From the NCBI RefSeq assembly GCF_905220705.1, contig NZ_CAJNAT010000036.1, positions 1 through 64,000 of the forward strand: a DNA stretch of 64,000 nt, in the 5' to 3' direction. A program made the position numbers and the translations under genes. Below the pieces are notes generated by a model. The model saw only the letters and a list, made by a program, of their open reading frames with translations. It was not told the origin of the DNA and ran no database searches. Source of the DNA: Paraburkholderia domus. Its GTDB lineage: Bacteria > Pseudomonadota > Gammaproteobacteria > Burkholderiales > Burkholderiaceae. This document shows positions 44,878-52,735 of this stretch, in pieces (position 1 is the stretch's first letter; each line of letters opens with the position of its first letter).

Positions 44878-46521
44878 ATGGCCGTCATCCGTTCCGATCG
44901 TCCTCTCAACTGGTTTCAGGTCGCCGCGGTTGCCGCCGGCGAGCCGCTTGAGCTTTCCGCCAGTGCGCGTGCGCGGATCGCTGCGTCGCGCGAACTGGTC
45001 GAGCAGATCGTCGCGCGCGGCATTCGCGCGTATGGCGTGAATACCGGCGTCGGCGCGTTGTGCGACGTGATCGTGTCGCCGTCCGAGCAGCACACGCTGT
45101 CGCGCAACATCCTGATGAGCCATGCAGTTGGCGTTGGTGTGCCGCTCGGCGCGGCTGAAACGCGCGCGATCATGGTGGCGGCCGTCAACAATTACGCACA
45201 CGGACACTCGGGGATTCGCCTCGAAGTCGCCGACCGGCTGGTCGCGTTGATCAATGCCGATTGCCTGCCCGAAGTGCCGACGTTTGGCTCGGTCGGTTAT
45301 CTGAGCCATATGGCGCATATTGCGCTGGTCTGCATCGGCGAAGGCCATGTGCGTTATCGCGGCGAACGGCTCAAGGGGCGCGACGCGTTGCAGATGCTCG
45401 GACTCGAACCGCTGGTGCTCGAAGCAAAGGAAGGCCTGAGCCTCGTCAATGGCACGCCGTGCGTGACAGGTCTCGCGGCGCTGGCATTGGCGCGCGCCGA
45501 GCGCCTGCTCGACTGGACCGACATCGTTGCCGCGATGAGCTTCGAGAATCTGCGCGGCCAGCTCGCCGCGTTCGATGCCGAATCGTTGGCATTGCGCATC
45601 TCACCCGGCCTGAAGCTGGTCGGCGAACGCATGCGCACGGCGCTCGCCGACAGCGGCATCCTCGCTGCAGTGGTCGGTCAGCGCACGCAAGACCCGTTGA
45701 GCTTGCGGACCATTCCGCACGTGCATGGCGCCGCGCGCGACGTGCTGGCCGCGACCGCCGATGTGCTCAACCGCGAGCTCGCATCGATTACCGACAACCC
45801 GATCGTCGCCGGCACCCCTGAGGCGCCGCGCGTCTATTCGCAGGCGCACGCGGTCGGTGCATCGATCGCACTCGCGATGGATAGCCTCGCCACCGCCATT
45901 GCGCAGATCGCGGCGATGGCAGAGCGGCGTCTCGATCGCCTCGTCAATCCGCTCGTCAGCGGCTTGCCGGCGTTTCTCGCGGAGCCGGGCGGCACCTGTT
46001 CCGGTTTCATGATCGCACAGTACACGGCGGCCTCGCTGGTCGCGCAGAACCGGCGCCTCGCGATGCCCGCGAGTCTCGACGGCGGCATCACGTCCGGCCT
46101 GCAGGAGGACCATCTGTGCCATGCCACGCCCGCTGCGCTGAAAGCGCTCGAGATCATCGACAACGCCGGGCGCATCGTCGCGATCGAATTGCTGGCGGCG
46201 GCACAAGCCTACGATCTGCAAAGCATCGATGCACCGCGCGCACCGCACACTAATGCGCTCTGGCAACGCGTACGCCTCGCCGTGCCGACTTATCGCGACG
46301 ACCGGCCGCTCGCGGACGACATGACGATCGCGTTTCGCATGATCGCCGACGGAATGCCGCCGCCGCTGCCAAACCCTGGTAATATTCGGCCCGGGCCGGA
46401 CGATTCAGTCAGCGATGCAGCTCTCGCCGCATTGGCGAGCCTGACGGGCATTGCCGCCGTGGGCAAGCTCGGCGCCGAACCGGCGGCCAACGACGGTCGG
46501 GGAGCTGCCCACGCAGGTTGA
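44878..46521 (+). CDS. Histidine/aromatic ammonia-lyase homologue lacking the MIO triad
   Basis: A 547-residue member of the HAL/PAL family. Conserved features are present: YGVNTGVG (Tyr52), an NGTPCVTGLAALAL helix, QDPLSLRTIPHVHG, ITDNPIV, VSGLPAFLAEPGG and SGFMIAQYTAASLVAQNR. However, the segment that normally reads GSVGASGDLAPLAHM here reads GSVGYLSHMAHI (residues 137-148). The Ala-Ser-Gly that cyclises to the MIO electrophile is cleanly deleted, and Asp is replaced by Tyr. Known catalysis by this family needs MIO, so the protein probably does something else, or uses another mechanism, on the substrate imported by the adjacent ABC system. It resembles in context the second hutH-like gene of pseudomonad hut loci, whose role is unclear. 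The frame is continuous, so a sequencing slip is unlikely. Confidence 0.85.
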   Translation: MAVIRSDRPLNWFQVAAVAAGEPLELSASARARIAASRELVEQIVARGIRAYGVNTGVGALCDVIVSPSEQHTLSRNILMSHAVGVGVPLGAAETRAIMVAAVNNYAHGHSGIRLEVADRLVALINADCLPEVPTFGSVGYLSHMAHIALVCIGEGHVRYRGERLKGRDALQMLGLEPLVLEAKEGLSLVNGTPCVTGLAALALARAERLLDWTDIVAAMSFENLRGQLAAFDAESLALRISPGLKLVGERMRTALADSGILAAVVGQRTQDPLSLRTIPHVHGAARDVLAATADVLNRELASITDNPIVAGTPEAPRVYSQAHAVGASIALAMDSLATAIAQIAAMAERRLDRLVNPLVSGLPAFLAEPGGTCSGFMIAQYTAASLVAQNRRLAMPASLDGGITSGLQEDHLCHATPAALKALEIIDNAGRIVAIELLAAAQAYDLQSIDAPRAPHTNALWQRVRLAVPTYRDDRPLADDMTIAFRMIADGMPPPLPNPGNIRPGPDDSVSDAALAALASLTGIAAVGKLGAEPAANDGRGAAHAG

Positions 46522-46530
46522 AGCGCCCAG

Positions 46531-46586
46531 TTGCTGGAATTGAATTGATGGACTCGAGTCGATGGACTCGAATTGATGGAGACAAA
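46531..46586 (+). repeat. Tandem 14-bp repeat, four imperfect copies
   Basis: Units start at 46531, 46545, 46559 and 46573, with the core TTGATGGACTCGAA. The second and third differ from the core at one position each; the outer two are more diverged. It begins just after the ammonia-lyase homologue and ends 72 bases before the GTG of the GntR gene. Confidence 0.7.
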
Positions 46587-46658
46587 GCCGGTGAGCGGGC
46601 TTACCCGCCGGTGAGCCGGGCTGACGTGTACCACCCGCGTACCACCCACGAGGTCGAC

Positions 46659-47420
46659 GTGAACACTATTACAAACGCGCAAACCGCAGACACGCAGGAC
46701 CGTCCTGGTCGTACTCAGGAGACACCCGCCAAGGCGATGCCCGCCTATGAGCAGATCAAGCGCTACGTGATCAGGCGCATCAGCGAAGGGGACTGGAAGC
46801 CGGGCGGCTTGATTCCGTCCGAAACGGAGCTGGTCAAGGAATTCGGCGTCGCGCGCATGACGGTATCGCGCGCACTGCGCGAACTCACCACCGAACGCGT
46901 GCTGACTCGCGTGCAAGGTTCCGGCACTTTCGTCGCGCCGCAACGCTACGAATCGACGGTGCTGGAAATCCGCAATATCGCCGACGAAATCGCCGCGCGT
47001 GGCCATCGTCATTCGGCACGTGTGCTGACGCTCGAACCGAGCGACGATCCGCACGCGCTCGAGGCGCTCGGCCTCGCCAGCGGCCCGGCGTTTCATTCGT
47101 GCATCGTGCACAGCGAAGAGGGCGAACCGATTCAGTACGAAGATCGCTACGTCAATCCGAAGGTGTTCCCCGACTACCTGCAACAGGACTTCACCGTCGA
47201 GACGCCGAATCACTACATGGTGCGGCTCGCGCCGATCCAGCGCGCGGAGTTTCGCATCTATGCGCAGAAGCCCGACGCGTATGTGCGCCGGCATTTGATG
47301 ATGGATATCGGCGAGCCCTGCTTGCAGCTATGGCGCCGCACCTGGGTCGGTGATGATGTGGCGACGTCGGTGCAGTTGTGGCATCCGGCGTCGCGTTTCC
47401 ATCTGGCGGGCAACGTTTAG
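46659..47420 (+). CDS. GntR-family regulator, HutC subfamily (regulator 1)
   Basis: A 253-residue regulator. The GntR winged HTH is at about residues 28-95 (YEQIKRYVIRRISEGDWKPG, then ELVKEFGVARMTVSRALREL), with a C-terminal UTRA domain (about 115-245, IQYEDRYVNPKVFPDYLQQD). This is the HutC/FarR type that binds a small acid or amino acid. I chose the GTG at 46659, which has GAGG upstream; the frame is open back to 46518, through the 14-bp repeats. It ends the plus-strand operon and faces the second GntR gene tail to tail. It likely represses its own operon through the TGTCTA-type sites. Confidence 0.9.
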   Translation: MNTITNAQTADTQDRPGRTQETPAKAMPAYEQIKRYVIRRISEGDWKPGGLIPSETELVKEFGVARMTVSRALRELTTERVLTRVQGSGTFVAPQRYESTVLEIRNIADEIAARGHRHSARVLTLEPSDDPHALEALGLASGPAFHSCIVHSEEGEPIQYEDRYVNPKVFPDYLQQDFTVETPNHYMVRLAPIQRAEFRIYAQKPDAYVRRHLMMDIGEPCLQLWRRTWVGDDVATSVQLWHPASRFHLAGNV

Positions 47421-47446
47421 CGGCACGTGTGGCGGCGCTTGCGCCG

Positions 47447-48247
47447 CTAACCCTGGCGCTGCGACAGATCCGGCGTGAACCGGCAACCCAGCCGATACCG
47501 CGAGCCAGGATGGACGAACCGCGCGAACGTGACCGCAACGCCGCTCGTCCATGTGCGGCGCATCAGCGTCAGGCACGGCTCATCGGCACGAATCTCCAGC
47601 AAGCCGGCTTCGGCGTGCGTCGGCAAACCCGCGTCGACGACATGCTCGACGTCGTGCGCCGGCACGGTCTCGTACAGATACTCGGACGGCTTGGTCGTGG
47701 AGAAATCCTGCTTCAGGAAGTCCGGCGCGGTTGCGGGATTGACGTAGCGGTCTTCGAGCTGCACCGGCAAGCCGTTCTCGCGATGCACGCAAATCACATG
47801 GAATACGGAAGTGCCCGGCGCCAGCCCTAAAGCGTTCGACACCGTCACCGGCGCGGTCTCGCGTTGAGCCAGGACCGTGTCGTAGCTGTATTCGTGACCC
47901 CGCGAGCGGATTTCGTCGCCGATATGGGCGATCATCAGCAGTGTCGATTGCGGCTTGGTTTGCGCGACGAAGGTGCCGACGCCGGACACACGGGTGACGA
48001 GGCCATCATCGGCGAGTTCGCGCAGCGCGCGATTTGCCGTCATGCGCGACACGCCTAACGTCGCGACCAGGTCCTGCTCGGACGGCAGACGGTCGCCCGC
48101 TTGCCGCCCACCCGATTCGATGATCTGGCGGATGTGGTTTTTGACCTGCTCGTAGCGGGCGGCCGGTGCGTCGGTCTCCACGCGCGCGGTTTTCGTCGTC
48201 GCGGTGGGCGGTTTGTCGTGAGCTTTGCTGCGAACTGTGGATGACAT
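47447..48247 (-). CDS. GntR-family regulator, HutC subfamily (regulator 2)
   Basis: A 266-residue paralogue of regulator 1. The HTH is near residues 32-100 (EQVKNHIRQIIESGGRQAGD, then DLVATLGVSRMTANRALREL) and the UTRA domain follows (LEDRYVNPATAPDFLKQDFS). The Thr/Lys-rich N-terminal ~30 residues are disordered. The start is at 48247 (MSSTVRSK). It lies 52 bases downstream of the second ABC ATPase gene, on the same strand, as the last gene of that operon. The GTATATAC palindromes at the 51.5-51.7 kb divergent promoter are its probable targets. Confidence 0.9.
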   Translation of the reverse strand: MSSTVRSKAHDKPPTATTKTARVETDAPAARYEQVKNHIRQIIESGGRQAGDRLPSEQDLVATLGVSRMTANRALRELADDGLVTRVSGVGTFVAQTKPQSTLLMIAHIGDEIRSRGHEYSYDTVLAQRETAPVTVSNALGLAPGTSVFHVICVHRENGLPVQLEDRYVNPATAPDFLKQDFSTTKPSEYLYETVPAHDVEHVVDAGLPTHAEAGLLEIRADEPCLTLMRRTWTSGVAVTFARFVHPGSRYRLGCRFTPDLSQRQG

Positions 48248-48299
48248 TGGCGGCCCTTGCGCTATAGTCCGCGCGAACCGGGAGGGCACCGGCGCGGGT

Positions 48300-49169
48300 T
48301 CATATTACCTCCGCATCGTCAGAGCCCCGCGCCCAGAAGGCATTGCGGTCGAAGTAGTTTTGCAGGAACTGCCGCAAACGCGGCTGCCCCGCATCGTGAA
48401 AGATTTCGCGTGGCTTGCCTTGCACGGCGATACGTCCCTGGTCGATGAACATCACCTTGTCGGCGACCTGTGCGGCAAAACCCATTTCGTGCGTGACCAC
48501 AGCCATCGTCATGCCGTCGCGCGCGAGCTGCTTCATCACCTGCAGAACTTCACCGACCAGCTCCGGATCGAGCGCCGAAGTCGGTTCGTCGAACAGCATG
48601 ATATGCGGCTCCATCGCCAGGGCGCGTGCAATTGCAACGCGCTGCTGCTGGCCGCCCGAGAGTTTCGACGGGTAGGCATCGCCCTTATGCGCAAGGCCGA
48701 CTGTTTCCAGCATTGCATTGCCGCGGCGGCGCGCTTCTTCACGCGACAGATGGCGTACGCGCAGCAACGCTTCCGTTACATTGCCGAGCGCCGTCATGTG
48801 CGGCCACAGATTGAATTGCTGAAACACCATGCCGACGTTGCGCCGCACGCGATTGATCTCGCTTTGCGACGCTCGCACGCGTTTTCCGTTGCGCTCGCTA
48901 TAGCCGAGCAGTTCGCCTTCGATGCGCACGTCGCCTTGATCGTAGGTCTCGAGCGCGGCGAGGCAGCGCAGCAGCGTGCTCTTGCCCGAGCCCGAGGGGC
49001 CGATGATGCAGACTACTTCCGAGCGGGCGATCTCGAGATCGACGCCGCGCAGCACCTCGACTTCGCCGAAGCGTTTCTTCAGGTCGCGCACTTCGATCAG
49101 CGGCGCGCCGGGCGGCGTCTCGAAGGCAGCGGGGGACGCGGAGGAGGGCATGTCGGCGATGGCGTTCAT
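48300..49169 (-). CDS. Amino acid ABC transporter ATP-binding protein (system 2)
   Basis: A 289-residue HisP/GlnQ-type ATPase with Walker A GPSGSGKST, VGMVFQQFNLWPHMTALGNV, the signature LSGGQQQR, Walker B IMLFDEPTSALD and VVTHEMGFAAQVADKVMFID. An N-terminal Pro/Ala/Ser-rich extension of ~28 residues precedes the domain. The start is at 49169 (MNAIADMP); 49151 is possible. It is similar to, but clearly distinct from, the system 1 ATPase, so the two transporters are not a recent duplication. Confidence 0.91.
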   Translation of the reverse strand: MNAIADMPSSASPAAFETPPGAPLIEVRDLKKRFGEVEVLRGVDLEIARSEVVCIIGPSGSGKSTLLRCLAALETYDQGDVRIEGELLGYSERNGKRVRASQSEINRVRRNVGMVFQQFNLWPHMTALGNVTEALLRVRHLSREEARRRGNAMLETVGLAHKGDAYPSKLSGGQQQRVAIARALAMEPHIMLFDEPTSALDPELVGEVLQVMKQLARDGMTMAVVTHEMGFAAQVADKVMFIDQGRIAVQGKPREIFHDAGQPRLRQFLQNYFDRNAFWARGSDDAEVI

Positions 49170-49188
49170 AGGGTGGTCCGGATTCCGT

Positions 49189-49851
49189 TCATGCCATGAA
49201 GCGCGCAATGCGGGTTTCGGCCCACATGCCGACGCGCGAGGTCAGCTCGACCAGCGCGAGATAGCACACGCACAGCACCAGCAGCGTTTCGACGAAAGCG
49301 AAGGTGGCCGAACCGATGCCGGTCAACACGAACGTGAGCTCGGGCACGGTGACGATCGACAGCACCGCGGTCTCCTTGCTCAACACGATGATCAGATTGG
49401 TCAGTGCGGGCACGATCAGCACCAGCATTTGCGGCACCTGAATGCGCAGGACGGCTTGCCAGCGGGTCAGTCCGAGACAGGATGCCGCTTCGAGATGACC
49501 CGGCGGCACCGATTGAAAGCCCGAGCGGAAGGCTTCGGCGAAATACGCACTGCCGTAGAGGCCTAAGCCGAGCACGCCGGCCGTCATCGGTTCGAGCGTG
49601 AGGCCGATGGATGGGCCGCCGTAGTACAGCAAAAACAGTTGCACCAGAAATGGCGTGCCGCGAAATAGTTCGATGTAGAAGCGCAACGCACCCCGCACCC
49701 AGCGTCCACAAAAGAGCTGCAGCACGGCGATCAGAAAGCCGATCAGGATGCCGATCGCGACGCCTGCGGCCCAGGTGCCGAGTGTGGTCGCGAGACCGGC
49801 GGCAATCGGCTGCAGATTGTGCGTGATGACAGTGGGGTCGAGCTGTTGCAT
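49189..49851 (-). CDS. Amino acid ABC transporter permease (system 2, second permease)
   Basis: A 220-residue permease with five helices, ELFRGTPFLVQLFLLYYGGP and the EAA-like loop PGHLEAASCLGLTRWQAVLR. It belongs to the His/Glu/Gln/Arg permease family. It lies 30 bases downstream of the first permease of the same system, and the ATPase gene follows 19 bases later. Confidence 0.91.
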   Translation of the reverse strand: MQQLDPTVITHNLQPIAAGLATTLGTWAAGVAIGILIGFLIAVLQLFCGRWVRGALRFYIELFRGTPFLVQLFLLYYGGPSIGLTLEPMTAGVLGLGLYGSAYFAEAFRSGFQSVPPGHLEAASCLGLTRWQAVLRIQVPQMLVLIVPALTNLIIVLSKETAVLSIVTVPELTFVLTGIGSATFAFVETLLVLCVCYLALVELTSRVGMWAETRIARFMA

Positions 49852-49881
49852 GGCTTATTTCAATCTCAAGCTCAGAGTCGG

Positions 49882-50532
49882 TCAGGCGTGCTGCAAACGG
49901 TATTCGGCGGCATGCGCGACGAGCGCCAGGCTTCCGCAGATCACGAAGTAAATCAGCCCGGCGGCGAGGTAGGCTTCGAGCGGCCGATAGGTACTGGCCG
50001 CGATATTCTGCGCGGTGCGCGTCAACTCGGCCACACCCACCACCGAAATCAGCGACGAAGCCTTGATCAACAGCACCATTTCATTGACGAGCGAGGGCAG
50101 CGTCAAGCGGAACGCTTGCGGCACGAGAATGCGCCGCAGCATATCGAACGGTGACAGCCCGAGCATGCGTGCGGCTTCGATATGCCCCGGCGGAATGCTG
50201 AGGAAGCCGCCGCGCAGAATTTCGGCAATATAGGAAGCGGAACACAGCGATACGGCACTGACTGCCGCAACGATGGGCGACACGTTGATTCCGGCGAACG
50301 GCAGCAGGTAATACACCAGCAGCAGTTGCACCAGCATCGGCACGCCGCGGAAAAAGAACACGTAGGCGCCGCCGAACATGCGGGCGGCGCGCTTCGGGGA
50401 GAGGCGTGCCGCGCACACGCCGATCGCGACGAAGAAACCGATCAGGAGACCCGTAAGCGAAATGCCGATGGTGGCGAGCGCCGCGTGCAGCAGCAGCGGC
50501 AAGCCTTGTAGAAACACGGTTGTGCTGAACAT
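49882..50532 (-). CDS. Amino acid ABC transporter permease (system 2, first permease)
   Basis: A 216-residue permease of the same family, with FFRGVPMLVQLLLVYYLLPF and the EAA loop PGHIEAARMLGLSPFDMLRR. The heterodimer partner is the next gene. It is 111 bases downstream of the binding-protein gene; that gap shows no strong hairpin. Confidence 0.91.
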   Translation of the reverse strand: MFSTTVFLQGLPLLLHAALATIGISLTGLLIGFFVAIGVCAARLSPKRAARMFGGAYVFFFRGVPMLVQLLLVYYLLPFAGINVSPIVAAVSAVSLCSASYIAEILRGGFLSIPPGHIEAARMLGLSPFDMLRRILVPQAFRLTLPSLVNEMVLLIKASSLISVVGVAELTRTAQNIAASTYRPLEAYLAAGLIYFVICGSLALVAHAAEYRLQHA

Positions 50533-50643
50533 AAGCGTCGCACTCGTTGGAACGGGGAGGGCGATGCGGCTCGTCGGGAGAGGCGCATCGCGTACTTCAA
50601 AAACGTTTGCGTTAAAACGTCAGGCTGTCCATGCATCGAGCCA

Positions 50644-51471
50644 TCAATAGTTTGGCTCCGGCATCGTCGTCGGCGCATCCATCGCGACACCGAACCACTT
50701 TTTCTGCAAGGCCGTGAGGCGCCCGTCGTTGTGCATTTTCACGAGCGCCGCGTTGAAAGCATCGGCGAGGGACTTGCTATCCGCGTCTTTACGCAGGCAG
50801 TAAGCGAAGTACACTTTCGCGCCGAACGGCGGCTGTACCACGGCGAAAGTTTCGGGGCGTTGTTTGGCGACGTACGCAATGTTGGTCATCGAGTTCGCGA
50901 CCGCCGCGATGCGACCGGCGGCGAGATCGGCGTAGGCCTGATTGTTGTCGACGTATTCGCGGATTTCAGGCGGCTTCGGCAAGGTGGCGACGTACGTCTT
51001 CAACTGGTCGAGCTGGGCCGAGCCTTTGCCCGCGCCGACAGTCTTGCCCGCGATATCCGACGATTGCTTGACGGCGGTATCGTTGGCGCGCTTGAGCAGC
51101 GCGTCGGTGGCGTCCGCGATCGGCAAGGTGTACGTGTAGCGTTCCATGCGCGCTTTGGTGACGGTCAGCGGGCCGCCCACCATATCGAACTTGCCGGCTT
51201 CGAGACCAGGCAGCACGCTCGGCCACGGCAAGTCGATGAAGCGCACCTTCACGCCCATTTCCTTGCCGATCTCGGCGAACAGATCCTTATTGAAACCTGC
51301 TTGCTGGCCGTTCTCAAGGAAGTCGAAGGGCGCGAACTGCATCTCGGTACCGACCACCAGTTCGCCTGCTTTCTTCACTTTGGCGAGCTGATCTTCCGCG
51401 TGGGCGGTGACGCTTGCGGCGCACAGCGCCAGCACGACCAAACGACACTTCCAGCCTGCAAGGATGCTCAT
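50644..51471 (-). CDS. Amino acid ABC transporter binding protein (system 2)
   Basis: A 275-residue family 3 periplasmic binding protein. The signal peptide ends in ASVTAHAED, then come VKKAGELVVGTEMQFAPFDF, ENGQQAGFNKDLFAEIGKEM, WPSVLPGLEAGKFDMVGGPL and VTKARMERYTYTLPIADATD. The ligand pocket differs from system 1 (no SITPER motif), so a different substrate is likely. It is the first gene of a five-gene minus-strand operon. The operator-like palindrome GTATATAC lies ~75 bases upstream. Confidence 0.91.
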   Translation of the reverse strand: MSILAGWKCRLVVLALCAASVTAHAEDQLAKVKKAGELVVGTEMQFAPFDFLENGQQAGFNKDLFAEIGKEMGVKVRFIDLPWPSVLPGLEAGKFDMVGGPLTVTKARMERYTYTLPIADATDALLKRANDTAVKQSSDIAGKTVGAGKGSAQLDQLKTYVATLPKPPEIREYVDNNQAYADLAAGRIAAVANSMTNIAYVAKQRPETFAVVQPPFGAKVYFAYCLRKDADSKSLADAFNAALVKMHNDGRLTALQKKWFGVAMDAPTTMPEPNY

Positions 51472-51546
51472 GGGATTCTCCGGTTGGCAAAGCGGTGTCG
51501 CGCGAAAGCGGTTCGTCAGCGGACCCCGCGCGAGTCATTCGAGGCA

Positions 51547-51554
51547 GTATATAC
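51547..51554. promoter_or_regulatory. GTATATAC palindrome upstream of system 2 operon
   Basis: The palindrome GTATATAC is the core of AGTATATACC. Read on the minus strand it overlaps a possible -10 (TATACT) for the ABC system 2 operon. A second copy lies 99 bases away on the dioxygenase side. It is a candidate binding site of GntR regulator 2. Confidence 0.5.
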
Positions 51555-51645
51555 CGCACTTTCCACGCAAAATAAATAATCACGCGAGTAGAGAAAAGCC
51601 CTTACGTGAAGCTCCGTGAAGCAACTTGCAGGTGCGCTTTTGGCG

Positions 51646-51653
51646 GTATATAC
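51646..51653. promoter_or_regulatory. GTATATAC palindrome upstream of the dioxygenase operon
   Basis: The second GTATATAC copy is the core of GGTATATACA. It overlaps a possible -10 (TATACA at 51649-51654) with TTGCAG (51626-51631) 17 nt upstream, directing the plus-strand dioxygenase operon. It mirrors the copy at 51547-51554. Confidence 0.5.
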
Positions 51654-51745
51654 AACGAAGGTGCGCGAGACGCGCGAGCTTGTTGGAAACGATTTGCAAG
51701 CGTGTTTCGTCAGTTGAATTGGCCGGCCTACCAGGGAGCAACGCA

Positions 51746-52735
51746 ATGCCCGTGACCCGCATTCCGATCATCGATCTTGCCGGCGTTCGCGCCGGCGACC
51801 CGCAGGCTTTGACGCGCGTGGCGCACGAAATCCGCGAAGCGTGCACGACGATTGGCTTCTTCTACATCGTCAATCACGGCGTGCCACAAACGGCCATCGA
51901 TGCGGTCGAACAGGCGGCGCGTACGTTCTTTGCATTTCCTGTTGAGACGAAGCGGCGCGCGGCGGTCAATCAAAGGCATCGAGGTTTCAACGCGCTCGGC
52001 GACGCGACCATGTATCAGGCCAAGCGCCCCGACTATAAGGAGTTCTTCAGCATCGGCCTCGAGTTGCCGGAGGACGATCCCGATGTGCTCGCCGGACAGG
52101 CGCTGCGTGGGCCGAACAACTGGCCGGATTTCATGCCTGAATTGCGGCCCGCGCTTTACGGTTATTACGAAGCGGTCGCCGCATGCGGCGCCGATCTGCT
52201 GCGGGCCGTGGCGCTCAGTCTCGGCGTCGACGAGCATTTTTTCGCGCCACGCTATACGAAGCGGATGCAGCGCACGCAGATGGTCTACTATCCGCCGCAG
52301 CCACCCCAGTCGGACGCGGATCAATTCGGCGTCGCGCCGCATACCGACTACGGCTGCATTACCTTGTTGTGGCAGGATCAGGTGGGCGGCTTGCAGGTGC
52401 GTGAGATCGCCAACGATACGTGGGTCGATGCGCCGCCGATCGAAGGCAGCTTTGTGGTGAACGTCGGCGATCTGCTGGCACGCTGGACTAATGATCGCTG
52501 CCGCTCCACCTTGCATCGCGTGATCAATGCGTCGGGGCGCGAGCGCTATTCGATTGCGACGTTCTATGATCCCACTTACGGCGCGACGGTCGATCCACGG
52601 GAACTCGGCACAAGCGACGCCGACCTCAAGTACCAGCCGGTCGCCGCGGGTGACTATATCCTCGGGCGGATCAACGATTCGATGGGTTATCGGAAGAAAG
52701 CGGCAGTTGAAGGAACGCAAGGAACCCCTGCATGA
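51746..52735 (+). CDS. Isopenicillin-N-synthase-like 2-oxoglutarate/Fe(II) dioxygenase
   Basis: A 329-residue non-heme iron oxygenase with the plant/IPNS double-stranded beta-helix. The iron ligands are H199 and D201 (PHTDYG) and H257 (TLHRV), and the 2-oxoglutarate-binding R267 and S269 are in RERYSIATFYDP. The N-terminal DIOX_N region (PIIDLAGVRAG, then TIGFFYIVNHGV) is complete. I chose the ATG at 51746, which has GGGAG upstream. The next gene overlaps it by ATGA. It is divergent from ABC system 2, so a hydroxylation or oxidative step on the imported compound is a reasonable guess. Confidence 0.92.
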   Translation: MPVTRIPIIDLAGVRAGDPQALTRVAHEIREACTTIGFFYIVNHGVPQTAIDAVEQAARTFFAFPVETKRRAAVNQRHRGFNALGDATMYQAKRPDYKEFFSIGLELPEDDPDVLAGQALRGPNNWPDFMPELRPALYGYYEAVAACGADLLRAVALSLGVDEHFFAPRYTKRMQRTQMVYYPPQPPQSDADQFGVAPHTDYGCITLLWQDQVGGLQVREIANDTWVDAPPIEGSFVVNVGDLLARWTNDRCRSTLHRVINASGRERYSIATFYDPTYGATVDPRELGTSDADLKYQPVAAGDYILGRINDSMGYRKKAAVEGTQGTPA

